A stretch of 64,000 nt of DNA, taken from Sphingobacterium sp. Lineage in GTDB: Bacteria; Bacteroidota; Bacteroidia; Sphingobacteriales; Sphingobacteriaceae. Shown piece by piece: positions 1 to 7,796 of the stretch; positions within the stretch are counted from its first letter, which is position 1, and each line of letters opens with the position of its first letter. The translations under genes were made by a program, and so were the position numbers. A model generated the notes under the pieces. The model was not told the DNA's origin. It saw only the letters and a program-made list of their open reading frames with translations, and searched no databases. The stretch is taken from the NCBI GenBank assembly GCA_029239355.1, contig JAQZAZ010000003.1, forward strand, positions 62,001 through 126,000. Direction: 5' to 3'.

Positions 1-703
1 GTGTCGTCGTACCATATCCGATTACAATAACCTCTTCTAACTGGCTATTGCTATTTTTCATTACTACATGTAACTGCCCCAACTCTTCGGTACGCATAGT
101 AGCTAGTCCCACACTCTGCTGATCATAGCCCACGGAAGAAAAAACAAGTGTCGATCCCCGAGAAAGGTTACGGATTGTAAAACTTCCATCTGTAGCAGTA
201 GAGGTCCCAGCAGATTCATTCCCTTTGACACGAACGGAAACATTTGCAAGGGCTTCGCCTCGTTCATTGGTGACCCGCCCGCTGATCGTTTCCTGATTTG
301 GCCTCACTACGGATGCCGCTGTTGACGGGATCGTCGTTGCTTGGGGCCGGTCACGGATGACGACCGTCTTATTGTCCAGCTGATACGACAGCGGCTGATC
401 TTGAAAGATCTGTTCCAGCACATCAGACAACATCCGGTCCTTCACTTTTATATTGACGGATTTAGCCGTTGACATTTGCCTTTCTGTATAAAGAAAATTG
501 TACCCGGTCTGTGACTTTAGATCCTTGAATATTTTTTTAAGGCTCATATTGGTGTATTCCAATGTTACCTTTTGTGCGAAGGTCGAAGCGCTAACCTGCA
601 TTAAAGTAACCAAGATAATTATGGTCGTCAATCGCATAATAAGCCATAGTTTACGGAATAGCAGATAAGCTATTTCCTTGTTTCTGATATAATTTTGATA
701 CAT
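1..703 (-). CDS. SusC/RagA-type TonB-dependent receptor, N-terminal part (runs off window)
   Basis: Outer-membrane receptor that imports oligosaccharides or other nutrients using TonB energy. I translated the minus strand from an ATG at 703-701; the frame is open to base 1, so about 234 residues are visible and the plug end and barrel lie outside the window. Visible in order: a signal/anchor segment ending near SASTFAQ, an STN (secretin/TonB short N-terminal) domain starting at KVTLEYTNMSLKKIFKDL, a carboxypeptidase-regulatory-like domain starting near ISGRVTNERGEALANVSV, and the plug entry EEVIVIGYGT. An STN domain implies surface signalling to a FecR/ECF sigma pair, and both lie directly upstream (915-2776). 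In-frame ATGs exist further in, but the upstream one gives the typical long charged leader of this family. Confidence 0.88.
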   Translation of the reverse strand, partial: MYQNYIRNKEIAYLLFRKLWLIMRLTTIIILVTLMQVSASTFAQKVTLEYTNMSLKKIFKDLKSQTGYNFLYTERQMSTAKSVNIKVKDRMLSDVLEQIFQDQPLSYQLDNKTVVIRDRPQATTIPSTAASVVRPNQETISGRVTNERGEALANVSVRVKGNESAGTSTATDGSFTIRNLSRGSTLVFSSVGYDQQSVGLATMRTEELGQLHVVMKNSNSQLEEVIVIGYGTTT

Positions 704-790
704 TTGCAAGGTTTGATTCGCAGTATATTCGAGTCGTCCAAAACAGAAACATACTGCAGATTGGATAGTTAAAAATTAATTGTCCCAAAC

Positions 791-821
791 AGCAACCGAG
801 TCCTCCGGGATCTTGGTTGCT
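791..821 (-). other. Stem-loop between FecR and SusC genes
   Basis: Perfect 7-bp inverted repeat: AGCAACC at 791-797 and GGTTGCT at 815-821. In the direction of transcription (minus) no T-run follows, so it is not a standard intrinsic terminator. It may be an RNA processing or stability element that separates expression of the anti-sigma gene from the receptor gene. An analogous hairpin lies at 12760-12790 in the other sigma/FecR/SusC unit. Confidence 0.5.
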
Positions 822-914
822 TTCTTTTCCACTGCGATTGCTATTCGATTTGTTTATATTTTTTCATCATATTTTTTTTAGGGTATGAATTATAATTGAA
901 TATTTAGCGAACAA

Positions 915-2090
915 TTATGGAAGAACATACAGGGTTTTACCTTCAATTCGAAAATGGACTGCCCCCGTTTTTTCCAGTAGATTTAAGACTTGCTTGACAT
1001 CATCAAAACGGGAAATCCCGCCACCAAACTTCTCTGACGTTTTTTTGCCTTGATAGATGACATCGACTTTATACCAACGTGCTATCTTACGCATAACACT
1101 TTCAATATCATCGTCGTCAAACATAAATTCATGATTGGTCCAGGCGACGATGGGTGCAGTATCCACTTGTTGCAATTTTAGCATCCCATTGGCTGTGAGG
1201 CTGGACTGTTGTCCGGGAAGCAATCGTAGTTTTTGATTATTAGAGGAAGAAACTTGGACACTGCCTTCCAACAAAGTGGTTCGCAGCTCCGGCTCATCAG
1301 CATAGCTATTTACATTAAAGTGGGTGCCCAACACTTCGACCTTTTGCCCAGCACTCTGTACCACAAAGGGATGTTGAGGATCCTTTGCCACTTCAAAATA
1401 AGCCTCCCCCGTCAATTCCACTTCTCTTTTCCCCTGAAGGGCAAAACGCATTGGATATTTAAGGGCTGAAGCAGCATTGAGCCACACTTGCGTACCATCG
1501 GGCAACTTAATGCGATAAGTCTCGCCTTGTGTTGTTGATAATGTATGATGGCCTGTATCATTACCAATATTTTTCCCAACCTCGTAGATTAGCTGCCCAT
1601 CATTACTTTTAGATATTTTGATACCCATTTCATTCAAAACCTGTCCATCTACAATTTCCTGCAGATGAATCTGTTTGCCATTGGCTAGTGTTAAGGTTGC
1701 AGATTGCTTTCCGGGTGATATGGGCTCTGGTGTAATTTGCTGGGATACCGTATTGCTTGCGCCATAAAAAATCCACCAACCGACAAATAATACCCCAATG
1801 ACCATTGCTGCAGCTGCACTGATACGTTTCCAGGACCACAATGACCGCGTTTTCGGTTTATTTATCTGAAGATGTAATTGCTCCCATGTGTTATCCAATA
1901 CTGTTAATAATTCAGGATCCCGAAGCAAGTCCTGATCGATAGGATCATCTAAAACTTCTTGTATCAGTTCAAGTAGCAATACCGGATCTTCACCAGATTT
2001 TATATAAGATAGAAAAGCACGAGAATTTTCTTCACTGAGCTCTCCCCGTATATACTGTCTTAAAGTATATTGAAGTAATTTCTTTTCCAC
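915..2090 (-). CDS. FecR-family anti-sigma factor
   Basis: Inner-membrane anti-sigma factor that holds the cognate ECF sigma factor until the STN domain of the partner receptor signals. It has 391 residues. Residues 1-85 are a cytoplasmic sigma-binding region, followed by a membrane helix around residues 90-112 (AAAAMVIGVLFVGWWIF). A periplasmic FecR domain spans about 185-285, with the typical LPDGTQVWLNAASALKYP and GEAYFEVAKD signatures. A C-terminal DUF4974 domain covers about 318-390 and is the part expected to contact the STN domain. It lies between the sigma gene (upstream, 107 nt gap) and the SusC gene (downstream, about 211 nt gap). Length and domain order are normal for the family. 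Confidence 0.93.
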   Translation of the reverse strand: MEKKLLQYTLRQYIRGELSEENSRAFLSYIKSGEDPVLLLELIQEVLDDPIDQDLLRDPELLTVLDNTWEQLHLQINKPKTRSLWSWKRISAAAAMVIGVLFVGWWIFYGASNTVSQQITPEPISPGKQSATLTLANGKQIHLQEIVDGQVLNEMGIKISKSNDGQLIYEVGKNIGNDTGHHTLSTTQGETYRIKLPDGTQVWLNAASALKYPMRFALQGKREVELTGEAYFEVAKDPQHPFVVQSAGQKVEVLGTHFNVNSYADEPELRTTLLEGSVQVSSSNNQKLRLLPGQQSSLTANGMLKLQQVDTAPIVAWTNHEFMFDDDDIESVMRKIARWYKVDVIYQGKKTSEKFGGGISRFDDVKQVLNLLEKTGAVHFRIEGKTLYVLP

Positions 2091-2197
2091 AATTGGTTAT
2101 CTTCTTTTTAGCTAATACACTTCAAAAGCAGAGATCATCTGCTCTGAGGATAATTTTATTTTATTTTTTTTCAGCCTTAAGAAAATAATTGCGGTTA

Positions 2198-2776
2198 CTA
2201 TTGCTGGAGGAGTATGAAGGAGACTATTAATAGCGTCGACTTATTCACAACACGGTGTCTTTCTTTGATATACTTTGTAGCTTTTACAATATGGTCATTG
2301 ATGGTGGAAGTGGATATCCTTAACAAGCTACTCACTTCTGCGTAGCTTTTGCCTTCGATTTTACAAAGTCTATAGATCAGTCTTCGTTGAGGCGGAAGCT
2401 GTTCAATCGTTTGGTACAGCCATTGTTCGTCTTGTTTTTCGTCTAATTGTTCTTCTACATGGGTATAGAGCTGCGTATTGTGGTAGCTTAGGTAGGCTTG
2501 AATCTGTTTCTCTATGTTATTTTTACGAATAAAATTATATACTGTGTATTTGGCAATCTGAAACAAATAAGACCTAAAGGACTGTTCGACATCGATCAGC
2601 TCCCGCTTATCCCATACTTTGATAAATACTTCTTGCAAAAGCTCTGCTGCATCCTGTTCGGATTTGATCATTTTAGAAATATTGAGGTAAATACGACCAC
2701 TGTACAAACTATAAATTTGTCGAAAAGCAGACTGGCAGCCCGAACGCAGGGCAGACAGAATCTCCTTCTCTTCCAT
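2198..2776 (-). CDS. ECF RNA polymerase sigma factor (sigma-70 family)
   Basis: Extracytoplasmic-function sigma factor expected to transcribe the downstream receptor operon when released by FecR. Region 2 is seen in the segment with AELLQEVFIKVW and the FRSYLFQIAKYTVYNFIRK stretch. Region 4 carries the helix-turn-helix in LPPQRRLIYRLCKIEGKSYAEVSSLLRISTSTINDH (residues about 126-160 from this start). The C-terminus is a short hydrophobic tail (LLIVSFILLQQ), common in Bacteroidota ECF factors of SusC loci. I chose the ATG at 2776 (MEEKEIL); an in-frame ATG at 2806 would add ten residues without family character. It is the first gene of the sigma/FecR/SusC unit. Confidence 0.9.
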   Translation of the reverse strand: MEEKEILSALRSGCQSAFRQIYSLYSGRIYLNISKMIKSEQDAAELLQEVFIKVWDKRELIDVEQSFRSYLFQIAKYTVYNFIRKNNIEKQIQAYLSYHNTQLYTHVEEQLDEKQDEQWLYQTIEQLPPQRRLIYRLCKIEGKSYAEVSSLLRISTSTINDHIVKATKYIKERHRVVNKSTLLIVSFILLQQ

Positions 2777-3234
2777 ATGATCATATCCCGGTTTAAACAT
2801 TGCCACTCAAGTGAAATATAAAAATGGATTCCCAAATCTTGGCCTTTTCCCATATCCTAATGGCAAAAAACAGAAACTATCCCTTTTGTTGAAAAGTAAA
2901 AATGCTATAGCTTTATCATATTTGGTTACCCTCTCTCTTATGTCGTATACAATACTTTCTTATTAAAAACCAGGAAAGATTCATACTGGCATTTCAACAA
3001 ATTGAGTCCCTAGCTCAGCTCAAATTTATTTCTTATCGATACATCCATAGGATTGAATAAAACAAATATAAAAAAACTAAAACGGTTTTGCTTATTTCAG
3101 AAAAAATTATGGAATATTAACTCGATTATCTAATTATATTTATAAAGGGAACAAACAATCAAATAAAAGAAATTTGGTTTACGATCAATTAATTCTTACT
3201 TTTCCCAACCAACGTGTAAAAATTTAACTTTCAC
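2777..3234. other. Intergenic region between divergent genes
   Basis: AT-rich stretch between the divergent sigma-factor gene and the acetyltransferase gene. I found no open frame with coding character and no strong hairpin. A promoter-like element for the rightward gene is listed separately (3173-3204). I saw no convincing TTTG/TAnnTTTG pair for the leftward sigma gene. Confidence 0.5.
3173..3204 (+). promoter_or_regulatory. Putative Bacteroidota-type promoter of the GNAT gene
   Basis: TTTG at 3173-3176, a 20-nt spacer, then TACTTTTC at 3197-3204, one mismatch from the Bacteroidota -7 consensus TAnnTTTG. The start codon lies 30 nt downstream. Assigned from the consensus alone. Confidence 0.4.
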
Positions 3235-3735
3235 ATGGAAACTTTAATCGCAACAGATCAATTAATATTGAAGCCTATCGAACTGGCAGACTTGCAAGAT
3301 ATGTATGTTCTCCGAACCGATCCGCAAGTCGCTCAATACATAGAAAGAGATATCACTAAAAGTCTTGACGACATAAGACTGTTTATTGAGATGGTCAGAA
3401 AAAATAAATTCTATTTTACGATTAAAACAATAAATGGAAATAACTTTGTGGGAGCTATAACCTTATGGAATATTGACTGGAATAAAAAATATGCTGAACT
3501 AGGTTACGAATTGCTTCCGCAATTCCAAGGTAAAGGACTCATGAGCGAGGCTGTAAAGGCCATGCTAGATTATGCCTTTACTGAAGCAGGACTTGAATAT
3601 ATCGAAGCGTATACACATCAAGAAAATATTCCTTCCAGAAAACTTTTGGAGCGCCTCGGCTTTAAATTGGTCGATGATAAAATTGACGAGGATAATGTAG
3701 ATGTTGTCATTTACGGAATAAATAAAACCTGTTGA
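3235..3735 (+). CDS. GNAT family N-acetyltransferase (RimJ/RimL-like)
   Basis: Acetyl-CoA-dependent N-acetyltransferase of 166 residues; the substrate cannot be read from the sequence. The fold is recognisable by the N-terminal strand pattern (TDQLILKPIELADLQDMY), the acetyl-CoA pyrophosphate-binding motif A in GYELLPQFQGKGLMSEAVKA (the QxxGKG loop, residues about 92-111), and the C-terminal NIPSRKLLERLGF motif. This is the RimJ/RimL (Acetyltransf_3) layout at normal family length. It is a single gene, divergent from the sigma-factor gene and followed by a convergent membrane-protein gene. Confidence 0.88.
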   Translation: METLIATDQLILKPIELADLQDMYVLRTDPQVAQYIERDITKSLDDIRLFIEMVRKNKFYFTIKTINGNNFVGAITLWNIDWNKKYAELGYELLPQFQGKGLMSEAVKAMLDYAFTEAGLEYIEAYTHQENIPSRKLLERLGFKLVDDKIDEDNVDVVIYGINKTC

Positions 3736-3916
3736 TCCAATCTTAAACGGGATTTACAACAAATACAAACTATTTCGAGAACAGCTAAGCAAAACATCCT
3801 AAACGAACATTACAAGCACCATTTGATCGTTGTATTTCTCACATATTAGGAGTTCTTATTTGTTTTGAAAACGCAGTTCGGAGGCGATGCAACTATTTCA
3901 TTCCATCCTGAAATAA

Positions 3917-4363
3917 CTATCTCGTTCCCTTATCTACTATTCTGAAGAGAATAATCAAATAGGGTATTAGAAAAAATAAATCAAACGAAATTTTGCGTGG
4001 GAAAATTGATTGATCAAAATAGATCAGGCCAAAGATCATAAAAAGACAGATCAGGATACCGATCACCGCATCAATATGAGCCAATGTCTTTGCCCACTCC
4101 ATACCCTTATAAAATCCCCAGGCAACTAAAAATTTAAAGGCATAAACAATAATCGTTATAACGCCAGTTATTGTAAGTAGAGATTTGCTGTCAAGACCAT
4201 AAATACTGATTGTCGCTTTCACTCCAAACAGTTGACTTATTGCAATTATTAGGACTACTACGCCCGAAAGCATAAAATAATAAGAAAAAGCCCGAATAAA
4301 AAAAGGTAAACTCATCCAACTATCTGCCGGTTTGCCAGCAATTGTATTGAAAAAATTTTTCAT
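3917..4363 (-). CDS. Small integral membrane protein, function unknown
   Basis: 148-residue protein with four clear hydrophobic segments, around residues 24-48, 63-85, 95-115 and 125-143. The N-terminus is short and polar and the linkers are short, so it should be a four-helix inner-membrane protein. I do not recognise a named family or any catalytic motif. It is convergent with the acetyltransferase gene and shares no obvious operon with its neighbours. Confidence 0.7.
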   Translation of the reverse strand: MKNFFNTIAGKPADSWMSLPFFIRAFSYYFMLSGVVVLIIAISQLFGVKATISIYGLDSKSLLTITGVITIIVYAFKFLVAWGFYKGMEWAKTLAHIDAVIGILICLFMIFGLIYFDQSIFPRKISFDLFFLIPYLIILFRIVDKGTR

Positions 4364-4684
4364 TATAATTAGTTTTTATCCAAAATAACATGCGATAAAT
4401 AAAAGACTTTCGCTGATATATGATATAAATTTAAGTATAATATTACAAAATCTGGTAAATTATATACGAAACACAAAATTCCCTTAACACGCTGTATCAA
4501 CACTTTAGACCTTTACAACGAATATTTCTTCCTTAAAGGCGATTAGATGAATATCTTCAATCGCTGCAATTACCACATGATCTATCAAATGTAAAAAACG
4601 AAGCTATAGAAACGTAGAAGACGGAAATCATATTTGATCATTATCCATATAATTTAGTAATTTAATAGGTAAAAGACGGAGCGG
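4364..4684. other. Intergenic region, nothing definite
   Basis: AT-rich 321-bp gap between a leftward and a rightward gene, so it must carry both promoters. I saw no perfect hairpin, no convincing -33/-7 pair and no coding frame. Confidence 0.4.
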
Positions 4685-5461
4685 ATGAAAAAACAACAGA
4701 TGAAATTTAGCTTTTTAATCGTAATCTTGCTGATTTATAGCTTTGCCTATGCACAGAAATCCGAAATTAATGCTTCAAAAAAAGTCAGAATCAGCAATAT
4801 TATTTCATTATTTAAGCAAAAGAATATAGATAAAATTTCGACGATTGTAAACTATCCTTTGAAACGGGAAAATCCCATTCCGGATATTAAAAACCCAAAA
4901 GAATTCAAACAACGGTTTCGTCAAGTCTTTGATCAGACGCTCGTGGATCTGATCACACATTCGAAAACTGAACAATGGACAGAAGTTGGCTGGCGAGGAA
5001 TTATGCTCGATAATGGCATAGTATGGATAGATAGCGACAACGGAAAGATCACCGCAATAAACTATCAGAGCACTGTTGAAAAAAAATTAAGGCAGGCACT
5101 TATTCACCAACAAAAAGAACATGTACACAGTTCGCTAAAGCCATTCAAAAATCCTTTATACAAGCTAAAAACAGAAACATATCTCATCAGAATAGATGAA
5201 CTGGCTAATGGAAAGTATAGCTATGCTTCCTGGAAAATTGGCAACAAAGAAAATGCTCTACCTGATCTCATCTTAAACACTGGTAAACTGGACTTTGAAG
5301 GAAGCGGAGGCAATCATGTCATTACCTTTAAGAATGGTATTTATACCTACAAGATATATCGGAATATTATTGGAGAGAAAAATGCACCGGACATTACCCT
5401 TATTGTTGAAAAAAATAACCGGAGAATTTTACGTCAGGATGGAACACTAATAGCGGACTAA
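4685..5461 (+). CDS. Secreted/periplasmic protein of unknown function
   Basis: 258-residue protein with a Sec signal peptide: basic MKKQQMK start, hydrophobic core FSFLIVILLIYSFAYA, and likely cleavage before QKSE. The mature part is hydrophilic. It begins with a helical segment (ISNIISLFKQKNIDKISTIV) reminiscent of small periplasmic proteins with an NTF2-like N-terminal half, then has beta-rich sequence with aromatic residues. No catalytic motif is visible. Transcribed rightward alone; a broken acetyltransferase reading frame follows immediately after its stop. Confidence 0.72.
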   Translation: MKKQQMKFSFLIVILLIYSFAYAQKSEINASKKVRISNIISLFKQKNIDKISTIVNYPLKRENPIPDIKNPKEFKQRFRQVFDQTLVDLITHSKTEQWTEVGWRGIMLDNGIVWIDSDNGKITAINYQSTVEKKLRQALIHQQKEHVHSSLKPFKNPLYKLKTETYLIRIDELANGKYSYASWKIGNKENALPDLILNTGKLDFEGSGGNHVITFKNGIYTYKIYRNIIGEKNAPDITLIVEKNNRRILRQDGTLIAD

Positions 5462-5732
5462 AACATTCGGCTACCATCGCGAATGCAGAAACTATGGCAA
5501 AAGCTGCTGCGAAGAATACAGTACAATACCACTCTTGCCTATTAGTCCACCCAGATTATCAGGGCAAAGGGACAGGTCAGCTATTCTTCAAAAAATGCAA
5601 GACATCTATGGTCATTTTCATATGCAAGTGCTTACAGCGGACGGGAAAGCTGTAGATTTCTATAAAAGGAGTAGTTTTGAAAGAGCCGAAAAAACTGTAC
5701 ACATGTGGATCTATAAAGGCGACGAGCATTGA
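5462..5732 (+). pseudogene. Remnant of a GNAT acetyltransferase gene (internal deletion plus frameshift)
   Basis: Right after the stop of the preceding gene, one frame encodes an acetyltransferase-like start (HSATIANAETMAKAAAK). It runs straight into the acetyl-CoA-binding motif LLVHPDYQGKGTGQLFFKK (codons 5539-5595), so the roughly 80-100 residues normally between them are missing. At the A6 run 5590-5595 the frame breaks. Adding one A would join it to KMQDIYGHFHMQVLTADG, then AVDFYKRSSFERAEKTVHMW, which is the normal GNAT C-terminus with its fYkrxGF-like motif, ending at 5732. The combination of a large deletion and a homopolymer frameshift indicates a decayed gene. The single-base part alone could be a sequencing error, but the deletion could not. 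Confidence 0.75.
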
Positions 5733-5743
5733 CCAATAGAGGG

Positions 5744-6376
5744 CTATCTGATTAAATCATTGATTTCACGTTGAATATTGAGGCGGGCCTGTTTTTCATA
5801 TTTTTTATAGAAAAGGTCCGTTTTAAATATTTTTTCCATCGCTAGGAAACTCCGCAAAACTTGTGTCCTTCCCGCGTCAAAATAAATAGAATCACCATAT
5901 TCTTTACGGATTCCAGCAGCATACCTCGCATAGGAAGCATTGTCTGCACCAAGTATCGACATATCGGCATCAATAAAATAATTTATAGTGGTGTCCCTAT
6001 TTTCCGCATGTGCCTTTGTTGCCAGGATCATCTCCACACAGTTGTCGATCAGGTGCGATGGATAATTCAATCTACCTAAATGATCTACTGCCACCAATGC
6101 ACTTTTTGCTTCATTTGTACCATCCATCATAAAATATACAATATCATGATAGATCATGCCCAAATAAACTGTAGGATAATCTGATAAATTATGTTTGCAA
6201 AGATCCAACTGCTGACTAAAGTGCTGAAGGTGTGCCGAGGTATGATGGCCCCTTCGTTGATCCGAATACGATATTAGAATCTCACCCCAACATGCCTCCA
6301 GCAGTACAATATCATCGGTATATGGCGTCAAGCACGAAAAATATCTCGCTTTCATTTTTAAGTCATCAACTATCAT
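5744..6376 (-). CDS. HD-superfamily metal-dependent phosphohydrolase (COG4339-like)
   Basis: 210-residue cytosolic protein of the predicted HD phosphohydrolase group. The first metal-binding histidine region is the GHHTSAHLQHF stretch (residues about 42-52), the HD doublet is in MIYHDIVYF (about 74-82), and a distal aspartate lies in YFIDADMSILG (about 132-142). These proteins usually act on nucleotides or phosphoesters, but the substrate of this group is not established. The gene is divergent from the following secreted-protein gene at 6462 and convergent with the acetyltransferase remnant. Confidence 0.8.
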   Translation of the reverse strand: MIVDDLKMKARYFSCLTPYTDDIVLLEACWGEILISYSDQRRGHHTSAHLQHFSQQLDLCKHNLSDYPTVYLGMIYHDIVYFMMDGTNEAKSALVAVDHLGRLNYPSHLIDNCVEMILATKAHAENRDTTINYFIDADMSILGADNASYARYAAGIRKEYGDSIYFDAGRTQVLRSFLAMEKIFKTDLFYKKYEKQARLNIQREINDLIR

Positions 6377-6461
6377 AGTTAAAGCTAACTATTTTCATTT
6401 GTATATTCTTTTCAAAAATTTATGTGGTTAACTTTAAATAGGAATTTAAGTAGAATGTAAG

Positions 6462-7364
6462 ATGAAATCTATTAAAATAACGCATACATTAGTGCTATGC
6501 TTCATCATGGCAATACCCTTTTTTAGCAAGGCCCAACAATTAACTCAAATCTCCAAAGGCTATTGGGTAGCTTGTGGAGATGACAAGGTACTTATTATTA
6601 ACCCTACAATTGGATCAGATAGCTCAGCTATAATCTGGAAATGGCAATTCAAAGAAAGTGCGGATCAGATACCGGAGGCATATAGCAATTATTTTAAATC
6701 GATAGATGAGTGCAAGCCGGTTTTCGCAAACAAAAAGATCCTGATTACTTCATCGACAGGCGCAACCTGCTTATTGAATATCGCCGATAAAAAAATCGAG
6801 TTCTTTGCGAAAACACCGATGGCTCACTCCGCAGACTTACTATCCGAAAAGCTGGTAGCTGTAGCAAACTCGACCCACCCAATGGGTAACTCCTTAGAAC
6901 TTTACCACTTGGATCAGATGGAGAAACCGATCTATAAAGACACACTTTATTCCGGACATGGTGTCGTCTGGAACAACGAACTACAACAGTTATTTGTGCT
7001 GGGTTATGATGACCTACGAACATATCAATTAACTGATGATAAAAATAGCCTAACACTTGTTAAAACGACAAAAATTCCAGGACAGGGTGGCCATGATCTT
7101 TCTTTGGTAGACAACAACCGTTTACTCGTTTCTTTTGCAGATAATGTCGCTGTCTTTTCTATAAAAGATCAAAAATTTGCCCCGTTCGCTCCATTAATGG
7201 GTGTACATCATATAAAATCTGTAAACTGGAATGCAAAAACAAATCGTGTGATCTATACAAAAGCCGAAGATAGCTGGTGGACATTTAATATATATGCGAC
7301 CAACCCAAATCAGACGCTACATATACCAACGTTGAAACTTTATAAAGTCCGTTTTTGTAATTAA
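6462..7364 (+). CDS. Secreted beta-propeller-like protein (DUF6528-like)
   Basis: 300-residue protein with a signal peptide (MKSIKITHTLVLCFIMAIPFFSKA, cleavage likely before QQ). The mature part is a series of beta-strand blocks with repeating WxxCGDDKVLI..., LLNIADKKIEF and SFADNVAVFSI-type units, as expected of a small beta-propeller. The opening WVACGDDKVLIINP and the WKWQFKE segment resemble the DUF6528 family; I recall that family from memory and could not search. No enzymatic residues are evident. It probably acts in the periplasm or at the cell surface. It lies just upstream of the candidate small RNA and the rhamnosidase gene but is separated from them. Confidence 0.7.
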   Translation: MKSIKITHTLVLCFIMAIPFFSKAQQLTQISKGYWVACGDDKVLIINPTIGSDSSAIIWKWQFKESADQIPEAYSNYFKSIDECKPVFANKKILITSSTGATCLLNIADKKIEFFAKTPMAHSADLLSEKLVAVANSTHPMGNSLELYHLDQMEKPIYKDTLYSGHGVVWNNELQQLFVLGYDDLRTYQLTDDKNSLTLVKTTKIPGQGGHDLSLVDNNRLLVSFADNVAVFSIKDQKFAPFAPLMGVHHIKSVNWNAKTNRVIYTKAEDSWWTFNIYATNPNQTLHIPTLKLYKVRFCN

Positions 7365-7461
7365 GATTATCGTATTAATTATTGATCAATCGGTTTGTAT
7401 TTAGGGAGCTGTGTAAGCAGGTTGGTTTATAGGTTGAACCAATTCACTCGTTTCGTAGACA

Positions 7462-7641
7462 TAAAAAAGCCACATCTCACGACGTGGCTACTAAACTAAA
7501 CTTATAAACTTATGATTCACTAATAGTCAGGCTACGAGCTAAATGACTCACCACTAGTTGTTGTTCTGATTTGTTGATTCAAAACTACAACACAATGGTA
7601 CCCCGGCCTATTGGATTTAGGCTAACGGGTATAAAAACTCG
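7462..7641 (-). ncRNA. Candidate structured small RNA, about 180 nt
   Basis: The gap between the 6462 gene and the rhamnosidase gene holds an intrinsic terminator that points left, yet no leftward protein gene lies upstream of it. Reading the minus strand from about 7641, four hairpins follow in series. The first is a two-part stem (TACCCG, then GCCTA/TAGGC, closing with CGGG-TA). The second is a near-perfect 13-bp stem (GTTGTAGTTTTGA with TCAGAACAACAAC). The third has an AGTCA/TGACT core. The fourth is the terminator stem at 7468-7489. A promoter-like element sits at 7647-7677. No open frame of useful length runs through it. The hairpin-chain layout does not look like 6S RNA, whose two ends pair with each other. 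I cannot name a family. Confidence 0.55.
7463..7489 (-). terminator. Intrinsic terminator of the candidate small RNA
   Basis: On the minus strand AGCCACGTC pairs with GATGTGGCT around a GTGA (GNRA) loop, giving a 9-bp stem with one G-U pair, followed by a T-run (A6 at 7463-7468 on the given strand). The plus strand has no T-run after the stem, so termination is leftward. Confidence 0.8.
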
Positions 7642-7646
7642 GTAAA

Positions 7647-7677
7647 CAAAGGAAATATTGAGGTGAAATTCACCAAA
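7647..7677 (-). promoter_or_regulatory. Promoter-like element of the small RNA with a palindrome in its spacer
   Basis: Reading leftward: TTTG (complement of 7674-7677), exactly 19 nt, then TTCCTTTG (complement of 7647-7654), one mismatch from TAnnTTTG. The spacer holds the 13-bp perfect palindrome GGTGAAATTCACC (7662-7674), a possible operator. A second palindrome, TATGCTT/AAGCATA (7694-7710), lies between this promoter and the rhamnosidase start. Confidence 0.5.
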
Positions 7678-7796
7678 TTTTGTCTTTTGCAATTATGCTT
7701 CAAAAGCATACAGGATAGTGCATGACGCTTATATCAAATTTAATACTTATAATAGTAAATCATTCCGGATCTCCGGCTAACCATCAATCCTCAAAT

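Noticed and set aside
7462..7641. 6S RNA as identity of the small RNA candidate
   Set aside because: 6S RNA needs pairing of the two ends around a central bubble; here the hairpins follow each other in series and the ends do not pair.
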